Source of the DNA: Alphaproteobacteria bacterium
GTDB taxonomy: Bacteria > Pseudomonadota > Alphaproteobacteria > Micropepsales > Micropepsaceae
Direction of reading: 5' to 3'
NCBI GenBank assembly: GCA_015654715.1
Contig: JAATGK010000236.1
Location: 1-7,459 of the forward strand
DNA: 7,459 nt
The notes beneath the pieces were generated by a model. The model was given only the letters and a program-made list of their open reading frames with translations. It was not told where the DNA came from and did not search any database. Made by a program: the position numbers and the translations under genes. Shown here in pieces: positions 1-7,140 of the stretch. Position 1 is the first letter of the stretch. The number at the start of each line of letters is the position of its first letter.

Positions 1-350
1 AGCTCCTGATGACCCGCGGCGCGCTGACCACGTTCTCGATCGCCAACGACGTCGCCAAATATTTCGCCATCATCCCGGCGATGTTCCTGGCGTTCTATCC
101 GCAGCTTCAGGCGCTGAATGTGATGGGCCTGCATTCGCCCGAAAGCGCTATCCTGTCGGCGATCATCTTCAATGGGCTGATCATCATGGCGCTGATCCCG
201 CTGGCGCTGAAAGGCGTCACCTACCGCCCCATCGGCGCCGCCGCCCTGCTCGGCCGCAATCTGGCGATCTACGGATTGGGCGGCGTCCTCGTGCCGTTCG
301 TCGGCATCAAACTGATCGATGTGGCGATCAACGCCATAGGACTGGTGTAA
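1..350 (+). CDS. kdpB: Potassium-transporting ATPase ATP-binding subunit KdpB, C-terminal fragment (5' end outside window)
   Basis: This is the last ~115 codons of the P-type ATPase subunit that hydrolyses ATP to drive K+ uptake through KdpA in the inner membrane. The reading frame is open from base 3 (Leu-Leu-Met-Thr-Arg-Gly...), so the first ATG at base 9 is internal and not the start. The segment [19 protein letters not shown], followed by the hydrophobic run [12 protein letters not shown], is highly characteristic of the KdpB end. It corresponds to the last membrane helices of the subunit, with two more hydrophobic stretches (about bases 145-210 and 260-345). The phosphorylation (DKTGT) and nucleotide-binding domains are upstream of the window. 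The TAA stop at 348-350 is followed after one base by kdpC, which implies translational coupling. Family identity is very secure; completeness of the gene cannot be judged. Confidence 0.97.
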   Translation, partial: LLMTRGALTTFSIANDVAKYFAIIPAMFLAFYPQLQALNVMGLHSPESAILSAIIFNGLIIMALIPLALKGVTYRPIGAAALLGRNLAIYGLGGVLVPFVGIKLIDVAINAIGLV

Positions 351-351
351 C

Positions 352-927
352 ATGAAAGAATACATTCGCCCCGCCGTCGTGTTGCTGGCCTTGCTGACTT
401 TGCTCACCGGCCTCGTCTATCCCCTCGCCATCACCGGCATCGGCGCCGCCGCCTTCCCGCGCCAAGCCGCCGGCAGCTTGATCGAGAAGAACGGCCATGT
501 GATCGGCTCGGCCCTGATCGGCCAGCAATTCACCTCGGCCCGCTATTTCCATGGCCGCCCCTCGGCCGCGGGCACCGGTTATGACGCCGACAGTTCCAGC
601 GGCAGCAATCTCAGTCCCACCTCCAAGAAGCTGATCGACCGTGTCACCGCCGACACCGCCAAACTCCAGGCCGAAAATCCGGCCACGCCGGTGCCGGTCG
701 ATCTCGTCACCACCTCCGCCAGCGGGCTCGATCCCGACATCACCCCGGCGGCAGCGCGGTTCCAAATCCCTCGCATCGCCAAGGCCCGCGGGGCTGATCC
801 CGCCGCCGTGCGCGCCTTGGTCGCGCGCCAGACCGAAGCCCGCCCGGTGGGGGTGATCGGCGAGGCACGGGTCAATGTCCTTCGCCTCAATCTGGCGCTG
901 GATGCGATGACATCGGGAAGGCGCTAA
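352..927 (+). CDS. kdpC: Potassium-transporting ATPase subunit KdpC
   Basis: KdpC is the single-span accessory subunit of the KdpFABC K+ pump; in known systems it stabilises the complex and raises ATP affinity. The 191-residue length is normal for the family. One N-terminal membrane helix is visible at about residues 7-31 ([20 protein letters not shown]), followed by a periplasmic domain. That domain has the family landmarks GSALIGQQF (about 52-60), [17 protein letters not shown] (about 84-92), [12 protein letters not shown] and the IPRIAKARG motif. The ATG lies one base after the kdpB stop. An AGGA sequence at 338-341 gives a ribosome-binding site 10 nt upstream inside the kdpB end, so translation is probably coupled. 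The stop at 925-927 lies 9 nt before kdpD. Nothing is truncated or unusual. Confidence 0.97.
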   Translation: MKEYIRPAVVLLALLTLLTGLVYPLAITGIGAAAFPRQAAGSLIEKNGHVIGSALIGQQFTSARYFHGRPSAAGTGYDADSSSGSNLSPTSKKLIDRVTADTAKLQAENPATPVPVDLVTTSASGLDPDITPAAARFQIPRIAKARGADPAAVRALVARQTEARPVGVIGEARVNVLRLNLALDAMTSGRR

Positions 928-928
928 C

Positions 929-940
929 ATGGCGGCATGA
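929..940 (+). other. Three-codon ORF (Met-Ala-Ala-stop) overlapping the kdpD start
   Basis: Between kdpC and kdpD an ATG at 929 reads ATG GCG GCA TGA. Its TGA (938-940) overlaps the kdpD ATG (937-939) in the ATGA arrangement typical of coupled genes. The purine-rich GGAAGG at 916-921 sits 7 nt before this ATG but 15 nt before the kdpD ATG, so the better-spaced ribosome site belongs to the mini-ORF. It may therefore act as a re-initiation device setting KdpD level. It may equally be chance, since ATG followed by a near TGA is not rare. Nothing beyond spacing and overlap supports it. Confidence 0.25.
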
Positions 941-3611
941 CCGACTCTCCCCGCCCTTCGCCGGAAGCTTTGCTCGCCGACACCGCCCCGGAAGGCCGCG
1001 GCCGGCTGAAGATTTTCCTCGGCTTCGCGCCCGGTGTCGGCAAGACCTATGAAATGCTGTCGCAGGCGCGCCAGCGCAAGCTGGAAGGCACCGATGTCGT
1101 CATCGGCGTGGTGGAGACGCACGGCCGCGCCGAGACCGACCGGCTGACCCGCAGCCTTGAGCAAATCCCCAAGCGGCAAATGGACTACAAAGGCCGCGTC
1201 CTCGCCGAAATGGACCTCGACGCCATCCTGGCGCGGCGGCCCAAGCTGGTGCTGGTCGACGAGCTCGCCCACACCAACGTCGAAGGCAGCCGCCATCCCA
1301 AGCGCTATTTCGATGTCGATGAAATCCTGGCGGCGGGGATCGACGTTTATTCCACCCTCAACGTCCAGCACCTTGAAAGCCTCAACGACGTCGTGGCGCG
1401 CATCACCAAGGTGCGGGTGTCGGAGACGGTGCCCGATTCCGTGCTCGACCGTGCCAATGATGTCGAACTGATCGATCTGACGCCGGAAGACCTCATCCAG
1501 CGGCTGAAAGACGGCAAGGTCTATCTGCCGGAAACCGCCGAGCGCGCGGCGCAGAATTACTTCGTGCCCGGCAATCTCACCGCTTTGCGCGAGATTGCGC
1601 TGCGCCGCACCGCCCAGCGTGTCGACGAGCAGATGGTCAATTACATGCGCGCCCACGCCATTCCCGGGCCGTGGGAAGCGAGCGAGCGCGTCTTAGTCCG
1701 CATCAACGAACGCCCCGGCGCGGTGGCGCTGGTGCGCTATGGCCGCCGCCTTGCCGACCGCATTCACGCCGCCTGGACCGCCGCGTATGTTGAAACCCCT
1801 GCGGCGCACAATTTCACCGAAGAAGAGCGCGACCGCGTTGCCGAAGCGATGCGTGTGGCGGTGCGGCTCGGCGGTCAGGCGGTGACCATTCCGGCCACCA
1901 ACGTCGCCGATGGCATCGTCGAATACGCCCACGCCAACAATTACACCCACATCGTAACTTCCACCACACGCCGCACCTGGTGGGAGACGCTACTGCGCCG
2001 CTCCACCACCTTCGAGATCATCCGTCAGGCTGGCGGGGTCAGTGTACATGTGGTGCCCGAGCAGCTCACCACCGCGATGCGCGGCAAGAATCCCTTGGCC
2101 GTTCCACACCGCTTGCTGCCGCCGTTCGAGAGCAAAGGCTATTTGGAGAGCGTTCTCTACTCCGCCGTGGCGCTGGCGGCAGGCTTGGCGCTGAAGCGGT
2201 TCTTCGGCATCACCAATGTCGGCCTCGTCTTCCTCTTCGCCATCCTGGCGAGCGCGATGCGTTATGGCTTGTGGCCGGCGTTGCTGGCCTCGGTCGTCAT
2301 CACCTTGGCCTTCAATTTCTTCTTCATCCCGCCGCTCTACACCTTCACCGTCGCCGACCCCGACCATATCGTGGTGCTGGTGACCTTCGCCATCGTGGCG
2401 CTGATCACCTCCAACCTGACAGCGCGGATGCGGGCCCAGGCGATGGTGGCGCGCGACCGCGCCACGGTGACCGAAAGCCTGTACCAGTTCTCGGGCAAGC
2501 TCGCCGCCGTTTACGCACTCGACGATCTCTTGTGGGCGACGTCGTTCCAAATCGCGCAGATGCTGAAAGTGCGCGTCGTGATCCTGCTGCCCGAAAACGG
2601 ACGCCTTGCGGTCCGCGCCGGTTATCCGCCCGACGACGTGCTCGACGATTCCGAAGTCGCCGCCGCCTATTGGGTGTGGGAGCATGCGACGCCGGCCGGC
2701 CGCGGCGCGGATTCGCTGCCCGGCGCCAAACGCCTCTATTTGCCGATGCGCACCGGCCGCGGCGCCGTCGGCGTCATCGGGCTCGACAACGACAAGCCGG
2801 GCCCACTCCTCACCCCCGACCAGCGGCGGCTTTTCGATGCCCTCGCCGATCAAGCGGCGCTGGCCATCGAGCGCGTGCGTCTCGCCGACGACATCGAAAA
2901 GAGCCGTCTCGCCGCCGAAACCGAGAAGCTGCGCGGGGCGCTGCTCACCTCGATCAGCCATGATTTGCGAACGCCGTTGTCGGTGATCTTAGGGGCCGCT
3001 TCCAGCCTCAAAGACCTCGAAGCCGCGCTCGATCCCGCCGCCCATCGCGAGCTGGTCGCCACCATCGAAGAGGAAGGCCAGCGCCTCAACCGCTTCATCG
3101 CCAATCTGCTCGACATGACGCGGCTGGAATCGGGCGCCCTCGCCCCGCGCCTGGAAGCAACCGACCTCGGCGATGTTGCGGGCAGTGCGGCGGGGCGGGC
3201 GGCGCGGGTTCTGGCCGGTCACAAGCTGGCGCTCGCCATCGAGCCCGATCTGCCGCTGGTCAAACTCGATCCGGTGCTGTTCGAACAGGTGCTGTTCAAC
3301 GTGCTCGACAACGCCGGCAAATACGCGCCCGCCGGCACCACCGTCACGCTCACGGCCCGGCGCGACGGCGCCGCCATCAAGCTCGACATCGCCGACGAAG
3401 GCCCCGGTATTCCCGACGAAGACCTGGAGCGCATTTTCGACAAGTTCTATCGTGTCCTGGCGGCGGACCGTAAGCGCGTCGGTACCGGCCTGGGCCTTGC
3501 CATCGCCCGCGGATTCGTGGAAGCCATGGGCGGCACGTTGACGGCCGGCAACCGCACCGAACCCGGCCGCAGCGGCGCGGTCTTCACCATCACCTTACCC
3601 ATCGAGGCGGC

Positions 3612-3615
<4 letters not shown>
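937..3615 (+). CDS. kdpD: Osmosensitive K+ channel / turgor sensor histidine kinase KdpD
   Basis: This inner-membrane sensor kinase responds to K+ limitation or turgor and phosphorylates KdpE. It is 892 residues, the usual full-length size. Domains in order are: the N-terminal KdpD domain with Walker A GFAPGVGKT (29-37, Lys36) and Walker B LVLVDE (104-109), then DELAHTN and the STLNVQHLESLND region; a USP-like domain (about 252-373); and four membrane helices of the DUF4118 type (about 402-419, 426-441, 446-464, 476-494), including the NFFFIPPLYTFTV signature. A GAF-like region (about 505-650) precedes the kinase core. The core has the H-box SISHDLRTPLS with His675, N-box NVLDNAGKYAP (789-799), G1 DEGPGIP (820-826) and G2 GTGLGLAI (849-856), so every catalytic box is intact. 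The USP segment reads TSTTRR at 341-346, where many KdpD proteins have a Gly-Lys/Arg motif. The gene follows kdpC by 9 nt and overlaps kdpE by 4 nt. Confidence 0.98.
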
Positions 3616-4300
<685 letters not shown>

Positions 4301-4301
<1 letters not shown>

Positions 4302-4406
4302 AAAAATTGTCATCCCGGCCAAGCGCTGCCGCACAAGTTTCCGCGATGTGGCGTCACGCTTGAGGCAGCGCGCCGAGACATCACCGCGGGCGCGTCCGTG
4401 ATGACA
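4301..4406 (-). terminator. Probable intrinsic terminator of the symporter transcript, formed by the palindromic element
   Basis: Read on the - strand, the palindrome (outer arms 4406-4396 and 4318-4308, with an inner 8-bp stem) is followed immediately by AATTTTTT at 4308-4301. A GC-containing stem with a trailing T-run is the layout of a rho-independent terminator for the - strand mRNA. The T-run reaches the last base of the kdpE stop codon on the other strand. In the + direction the element is followed by AGGTTTGGG with no T-run, so termination of kdp transcripts here would be weak or depend on the stem alone. The large distance between the outer arms lowers certainty. Confidence 0.4.
4308..4406. 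repeat. Palindromic interspersed element between kdpE and the symporter gene, overlapping the symporter 3' end
   Basis: This ~99-bp nested palindrome has outer arms TGTCATCCCGG (4308-4318) and CCGTGATGACA (4396-4406), complementary at 10 of 11 positions. The inner arms GCGCTGCC (4323-4330) and GGCAGCGC (4364-4371) are perfectly complementary, with a small CACA (4332-4335) / TGTG (4347-4350) pair between them. The TGTCATCCCGG / CCGGGATGACA border recalls abundant intergenic palindromes of alphaproteobacterial genomes; that link is from memory, not a search. The element starts 7 bases after the kdpE stop codon. It contains the last seven sense codons of the convergent symporter gene and its TGA (4381-4383). 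No gene is visible in it beyond that overlap. Confidence 0.6.
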
Positions 4407-5793
4407 GGTTTGGGTTGATGCTGTGGCGAACCACCATGCCCATCGCGATCACCACCGCACTCACCGCCAGCCCAACGAACAAGGGATGCAGCGGCAGATG
4501 GAAAACAAATCGTCCGCAGATGGCGGCTGCCGTTGCGGCGGCCATCGCCAGCGCAGCCCAGCCGCCGCCGAGGTGCCGCGGCCAGAAGATTGCCAGCGCC
4601 ATCGGCAGGAACACCCCGGCACTGCGCAGCGCCATGGAAAGATAATTCCACGCCAGCACCTGACTACCCGCATTGGCGAGCGCAATGGCGAAGGCGAGCC
4701 CTGTCACCGCCAGAACCCCGCCGCGATTGAGCCATAACAGCGTCGGCCCGTCTGTGAGACCGCAGAGGCCGCGGCCGAAATCGCCCGCGATCATAGTGCC
4801 GATGCCGAGCGCCAATCCCGCAATCGATCCCACCACCGAGAACAGAATGCCCGCCAATCCGATACCGCCGATCACTGGCGGCACTTCGGTCAGAAGATAG
4901 ACCGGCAACGCCGTGATCGGACTCATTGCGGGATGGGCGGCGTGCATCGCCATGCCGATCGCTACGCACGGCAGGCCGACCGGAATCGACAGCATCGCCG
5001 CCACCAGCGTGCCGCGCGCCGCGGTCTTGGTATCGCTGGCGGAGAAAATCGCCTGGATATACGTCTGCGTACAGATCATTCCGATGATGATCGCGGCGAC
5101 ATCGGCGGCGGTCTCGCCCCAGCCGCGCGAGAACGGATCGAACCACGGCTCGAACGGAAAGGCGCGCGCGAAATGCGGCAGGTGGAACAACGTCAACGCC
5201 GCCGTAATCCCCGCCACCGCCAGCGCCAGCCCGATCGCCGCCATTTTGAGCAGGCCCGCCAGCCCAGCGCCTTTCAAGCCGCCGAAGAAAACGCTGGCGA
5301 TCACCAGCGCGGCGATGATCGCCGCCGCCTGCCACAGCGCAAACCCGAACAAAACCCCGATCAATGCTATGCCGGAAATCGCGCTCGCCACCGCACTGAA
5401 CAGAATGCCGGTCGACGAAACCACGCTGGCGAGCAATCCGGCCATGCGCCCGTAATGGGCCGTGAGGTATTGCGGCAAGGTCTCCAACCAGCTGCTGCGC
5501 AGCGGCCGCGCATAATAGAGCGCCATCACGATCAGGCCGATCCCTACGCCAAGGGTGAACCACCAGGCGCAAATCCCGAACGAGAACGCCGCCTGCGCGG
5601 GGCCGATGGTGGAAGCACCCGCCACCGGCGGTCCGGCGATGGAGCCGGCGACCATCGTCGCGCCCGCCCGCCGTCCGCGGAGCGAAAATCCCGCCGCCGA
5701 ACCGACCGCGCGTGCGGCATGAACCGCCAGCACCACGAAGGCGCCGAGCGTAACGATCAAACCAAAAAGATGACCGAAAGAAAGGCTGACCAT
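4381..5793 (-). CDS. Sodium:solute symporter family (SSS) transporter, substrate unknown
   Basis: This is a 470-residue, very hydrophobic polytopic membrane protein, about 12-13 helices by eye. It is expected to import a small solute with Na+ across the inner membrane. SSS-family features include a first helix at about 8-30 and the FSLRGRRAG linker before an unwound-helix-like segment (AGSIAGPPVAGASTIGPAQ, about 50-70). It is followed by WWFTLGVGIGL, then LPQYLTAHYG (about 105-114), the usual cytoplasmic motif. A later SVVGSIAGLALGIGTMIAGDF segment resembles the helix carrying the family's Na+-site Ser/Thr, here as a Gly-Ser pair. Substrate cannot be read from the sequence. The start is well fixed: an in-frame TGA lies 24 nt upstream (5815-5817) with no other start codon between, and a purine-rich AAGGGGGTGGG (5812-5802) precedes it. 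The last residues SSRTRPR come from the palindromic element. The gene follows the esterase gene co-directionally by 125 nt and converges on kdpE. Confidence 0.85.
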   Translation of the reverse strand: MVSLSFGHLFGLIVTLGAFVVLAVHAARAVGSAAGFSLRGRRAGATMVAGSIAGPPVAGASTIGPAQAAFSFGICAWWFTLGVGIGLIVMALYYARPLRSSWLETLPQYLTAHYGRMAGLLASVVSSTGILFSAVASAISGIALIGVLFGFALWQAAAIIAALVIASVFFGGLKGAGLAGLLKMAAIGLALAVAGITAALTLFHLPHFARAFPFEPWFDPFSRGWGETAADVAAIIIGMICTQTYIQAIFSASDTKTAARGTLVAAMLSIPVGLPCVAIGMAMHAAHPAMSPITALPVYLLTEVPPVIGGIGLAGILFSVVGSIAGLALGIGTMIAGDFGRGLCGLTDGPTLLWLNRGGVLAVTGLAFAIALANAGSQVLAWNYLSMALRSAGVFLPMALAIFWPRHLGGGWAALAMAAATAAAICGRFVFHLPLHPLFVGLAVSAVVIAMGMVVRHSINPNLSSRTRPR

Positions 5794-5801
5794 GGCAGCC
5801 G

Positions 5802-5815
5802 CCCACCCCCTTTTT
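5802..5815 (-). promoter_or_regulatory. Ribosome-binding region of the symporter with A5G5 homopolymer tract
   Basis: On the - strand the leader reads AAAAAGGGGGTGGG, then eight bases, then the ATG at 5793. GGTGGG (5807-5802) at 8-nt spacing is the best Shine-Dalgarno match; AAGGGGG alone would be 12 nt away. The five-A, five-G run is the only notable homopolymer pair in the window and sits where length changes would alter ribosome-site spacing. It is the only plausible ribosome site before the only available start. Confidence 0.4.
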
Positions 5816-5817
5816 CA

Positions 5818-5922
5818 AGAGCGCTTTCAGGAAAAGTGGAAACCGGTTTTCCGCCCCTAAGCGCGACACACAGAGAACCGTCAGCGTTTCATCGTTTCGG
5901 TGAAACGGTGAAACTGCTCTAG
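5818..5922. repeat. Composite palindromic interspersed element between the esterase and symporter genes
   Basis: This ~105-bp element is bounded by AGAGC (5818-5822) and GCTCT (5916-5920)AG. It has two hairpin modules. The first has an outer stem GCGCTT (5821-5826) / AAGCGC (5859-5864) and an inner stem GGAAAA (5830-5835) / TTTTCC (5847-5852) around GTGGAAACCGG. The second is GTTTCATCGTTTC (5886-5898) and GAAACGGTGAAAC (5902-5914), 12 of 13 positions complementary, with a 3-base loop. The GGAAAAGTGGAAACCGGTTTTCC core followed by a GTTTCA..TGAAAC hairpin ending in GCTCTAG matches a repeat type I remember as common between genes in Hyphomicrobiales. The element fills nearly the whole 125-nt gap, and its terminal CTAG contains the TAG stop of the esterase. 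In RNA the strong second hairpin would lie directly after the esterase stop and could protect mRNA ends or dampen read-through; no T-run follows it. Confidence 0.7.
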
Positions 5923-7040
5923 GAACCCGGCGCGAACTTCGGCAGCAGCGACACCCGGTCGATCACCAGCTTCGACAACAGCGCTTCGTCCTTCAGCGAC
6001 GGATGACCATGGCACGCCTGCCAGTCGAGGCCGGTGAAGACGAGCGTTTCGAGGTCGGCAACGCCTTCGGACCCCGCCAGCGCCGCCGCCGCTTTCATAT
6101 TGTCGGCGATTTCGTTCGCGGCGCCGTCGGAAGCCATCATGATGATGTGCGCATCGGGATATTTGGCGCGCAGGCTCTTGATGAAATCGGCATATGTGCG
6201 GATGAGATCGGCGTGCAGCGCATCGCGGCTGGCCCACTTCTCGCCCGGATTGAGTTTGGTCGAGAAATCATTGGTGCCGAGACCGACCACCACCACATCT
6301 GGCGTCCAGCCGTCGTCGGCCGCCGGAACCGAATGATCGAACAGCGTGAATTTGTAGAGATAAGGCAGCGTGTCGCCTGCCGCCAGACCGTTGTAATTGC
6401 GTACGATGCCGCGCCCGGAATAGGCGTTGATGCGATAGGCGGCGCCAAAGTGCTTGGCGACGATGGGCGGCCAGGCGAGCGAAGTGTCGGTGGTGTCGCG
6501 CACGTCGTCGGTGGTGCAGACCTGGCCGCGCGAGGTATCGCCGTAGCCGATGGTGTAGGAATCGCCGATGAACTCGATGCGATGGCTATAGCTCGGCGGC
6601 GGCAGCGCATTGGCAGCATCGGGCACGAAGAAGCCGTCGAAACGTCCCGTCGTCGCTTGCGTCTCGGTCGCTTTTTCGAGGCGGATAATATGGCGGCCGG
6701 GGCCGAGGTCCTTGAGCGAGACCGTCGCCTTGCCGGGGCGCGTCAGGGTCAGCTTGTGAACGCCATCGACCCAGACATAAAGATTGTTCTGATCGTCATT
6801 GACCTTGGCATCGACGCTGTCGCCGGTGAAGGCCGCTTCGAAATAAACGCCCGGCCATTGATAGGTATAGCTGGTCTGGTCCACATCCGCCTTGAACCAA
6901 CTGCCGCTCTCCACCTTGGCCACCTGCGTCACGACCCGCCCGCCGACGAACATTTGTAGCGGTACGGAGTCGGCCAAGGCGGCGCCGGTCAGCGCGGTAG
7001 CGGCCATAAAAGCGAAAACACAAGCGCGGTGCATCGGCAT
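5919..7040 (-). CDS. Secreted SGNH-fold carbohydrate esterase, CE2 family-like (probable acetyl-sugar deacetylase)
   Basis: This is a 373-residue exported hydrolase expected to remove acetyl or other acyl groups from carbohydrates in the periplasm or outside the cell. A signal peptide is clear: MPMHRA, a hydrophobic core, and a signal peptidase I site after Ala-Leu-Ala (residue 23). An N-terminal beta-rich domain (about 30-140; WPGVYFEAAFTGDSV, LYVWVDG, GRHIIRLEK) precedes the SGNH domain, the two-domain layout of CE2 acetyl esterases. Catalytic blocks are GDSYTIGYG with nucleophile Ser161, SGRGIVRNY (208-216), GLGTND (253-258) and CHGHPS with His346. Cys175 after the GYG loop and Cys343 near the catalytic His are the only cysteines of the mature protein and could form a disulphide. 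The first ATG is preferred: GAAGG lies 5 nt before it, better than for the Met two codons later. The TAG stop is part of the downstream palindromic element. Exact substrate is not readable. Confidence 0.8.
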   Translation of the reverse strand: MPMHRACVFAFMAATALTGAALADSVPLQMFVGGRVVTQVAKVESGSWFKADVDQTSYTYQWPGVYFEAAFTGDSVDAKVNDDQNNLYVWVDGVHKLTLTRPGKATVSLKDLGPGRHIIRLEKATETQATTGRFDGFFVPDAANALPPPSYSHRIEFIGDSYTIGYGDTSRGQVCTTDDVRDTTDTSLAWPPIVAKHFGAAYRINAYSGRGIVRNYNGLAAGDTLPYLYKFTLFDHSVPAADDGWTPDVVVVGLGTNDFSTKLNPGEKWASRDALHADLIRTYADFIKSLRAKYPDAHIIMMASDGAANEIADNMKAAAALAGSEGVADLETLVFTGLDWQACHGHPSLKDEALLSKLVIDRVSLLPKFAPGS

Positions 7041-7070
7041 AAGGACCTTCGAAAGGACAAAGAACCTTAT
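7039..7070 (-). promoter_or_regulatory. Esterase leader: -10-like TATAAG and inverted repeat over the start region
   Basis: On the - strand, GTATAAGG (TATAAG at 7070-7065) resembles a sigma-70 -10 box about 25 nt before the esterase ATG; I see no convincing -35 at 16-18 nt. The hexamer ATAAGG (7069-7064 read on the - strand) is mirrored by CCTTAT (7044-7039), whose last two bases are the first two of the start codon. The Shine-Dalgarno GAAGG lies between the arms, next to a small CCTT-TCG-AAGG hairpin (about 7056-7046). Transcripts starting upstream of this point could fold so as to hide the ribosome site. The evidence is short-motif only. Confidence 0.2.
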
Positions 7071-7100
7071 ACGACCGCGCTTGCCGGTGCTGCATGATTA

Positions 7101-7136
7101 ATCCCGCCCGCACCTGGCGCAAAAATGACGCGGGAT
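7101..7136 (-). terminator. Possible stem-loop after the cupin gene
   Basis: In the 100-nt gap between the cupin gene and the esterase gene, GCGGGAT (7130-7136) and ATCCCGC (7101-7107) form a perfect 7-bp inverted repeat separated by 22 nt. It begins 5 nt beyond the cupin stop codon, where a terminator or mRNA 3' end could lie. No T-run follows in either direction, so it is a weak candidate. It may instead be part of an operator or simply a GC-rich coincidence. I see nothing else in the gap apart from the TATAAG motif. Confidence 0.2.
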
Positions 7137-7140
7137 GCCG

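Noticed and set aside
328..1656. 442-codon open frame on the - strand opposite kdpC and the first part of kdpD
   Set aside because: The + strand encodes unmistakable KdpC and KdpD motifs across the same bases. The antisense product is rich in Gly, Arg, His and Asp with no recognisable domain, as expected from the GC-rich third-position bias of the real genes.
1990..2961. 323-codon - strand and 327-codon + strand frames inside kdpD
   Set aside because: They overlap the KdpD membrane and GAF regions, whose in-frame protein is well conserved. The alternative products are low-complexity, Arg/His/Gly-rich shadows.
4302..4380. Possible small RNA or small gene between kdpE and the symporter
   Set aside because: The 79-nt gap is fully accounted for by the palindromic element and its T-run. 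I see no promoter-like boxes or credible short frame with a ribosome site.
4664..5922. Long frames overlapping the symporter (401 codons on - in another frame; 329 codons on +)
   Set aside because: The 470-residue frame has the expected helices and SSS motifs. The others are Arg-rich with no hydrophobic segments or motifs, typical off-frame translations of a GC-rich membrane gene.
5818..5922. The palindromic elements considered as insertion-sequence ends or attachment sites
   Set aside because: No transposase or integrase is in the window, I noticed no target-site duplication, and the two elements are unlike each other, so they do not form a pair of IS or att ends.
6003..6959. 318-codon + strand frame opposite the esterase
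   Set aside because: The - strand frame has a signal peptide and intact SGNH catalytic blocks. The antisense product shows no known motif and no ribosome site was evident.
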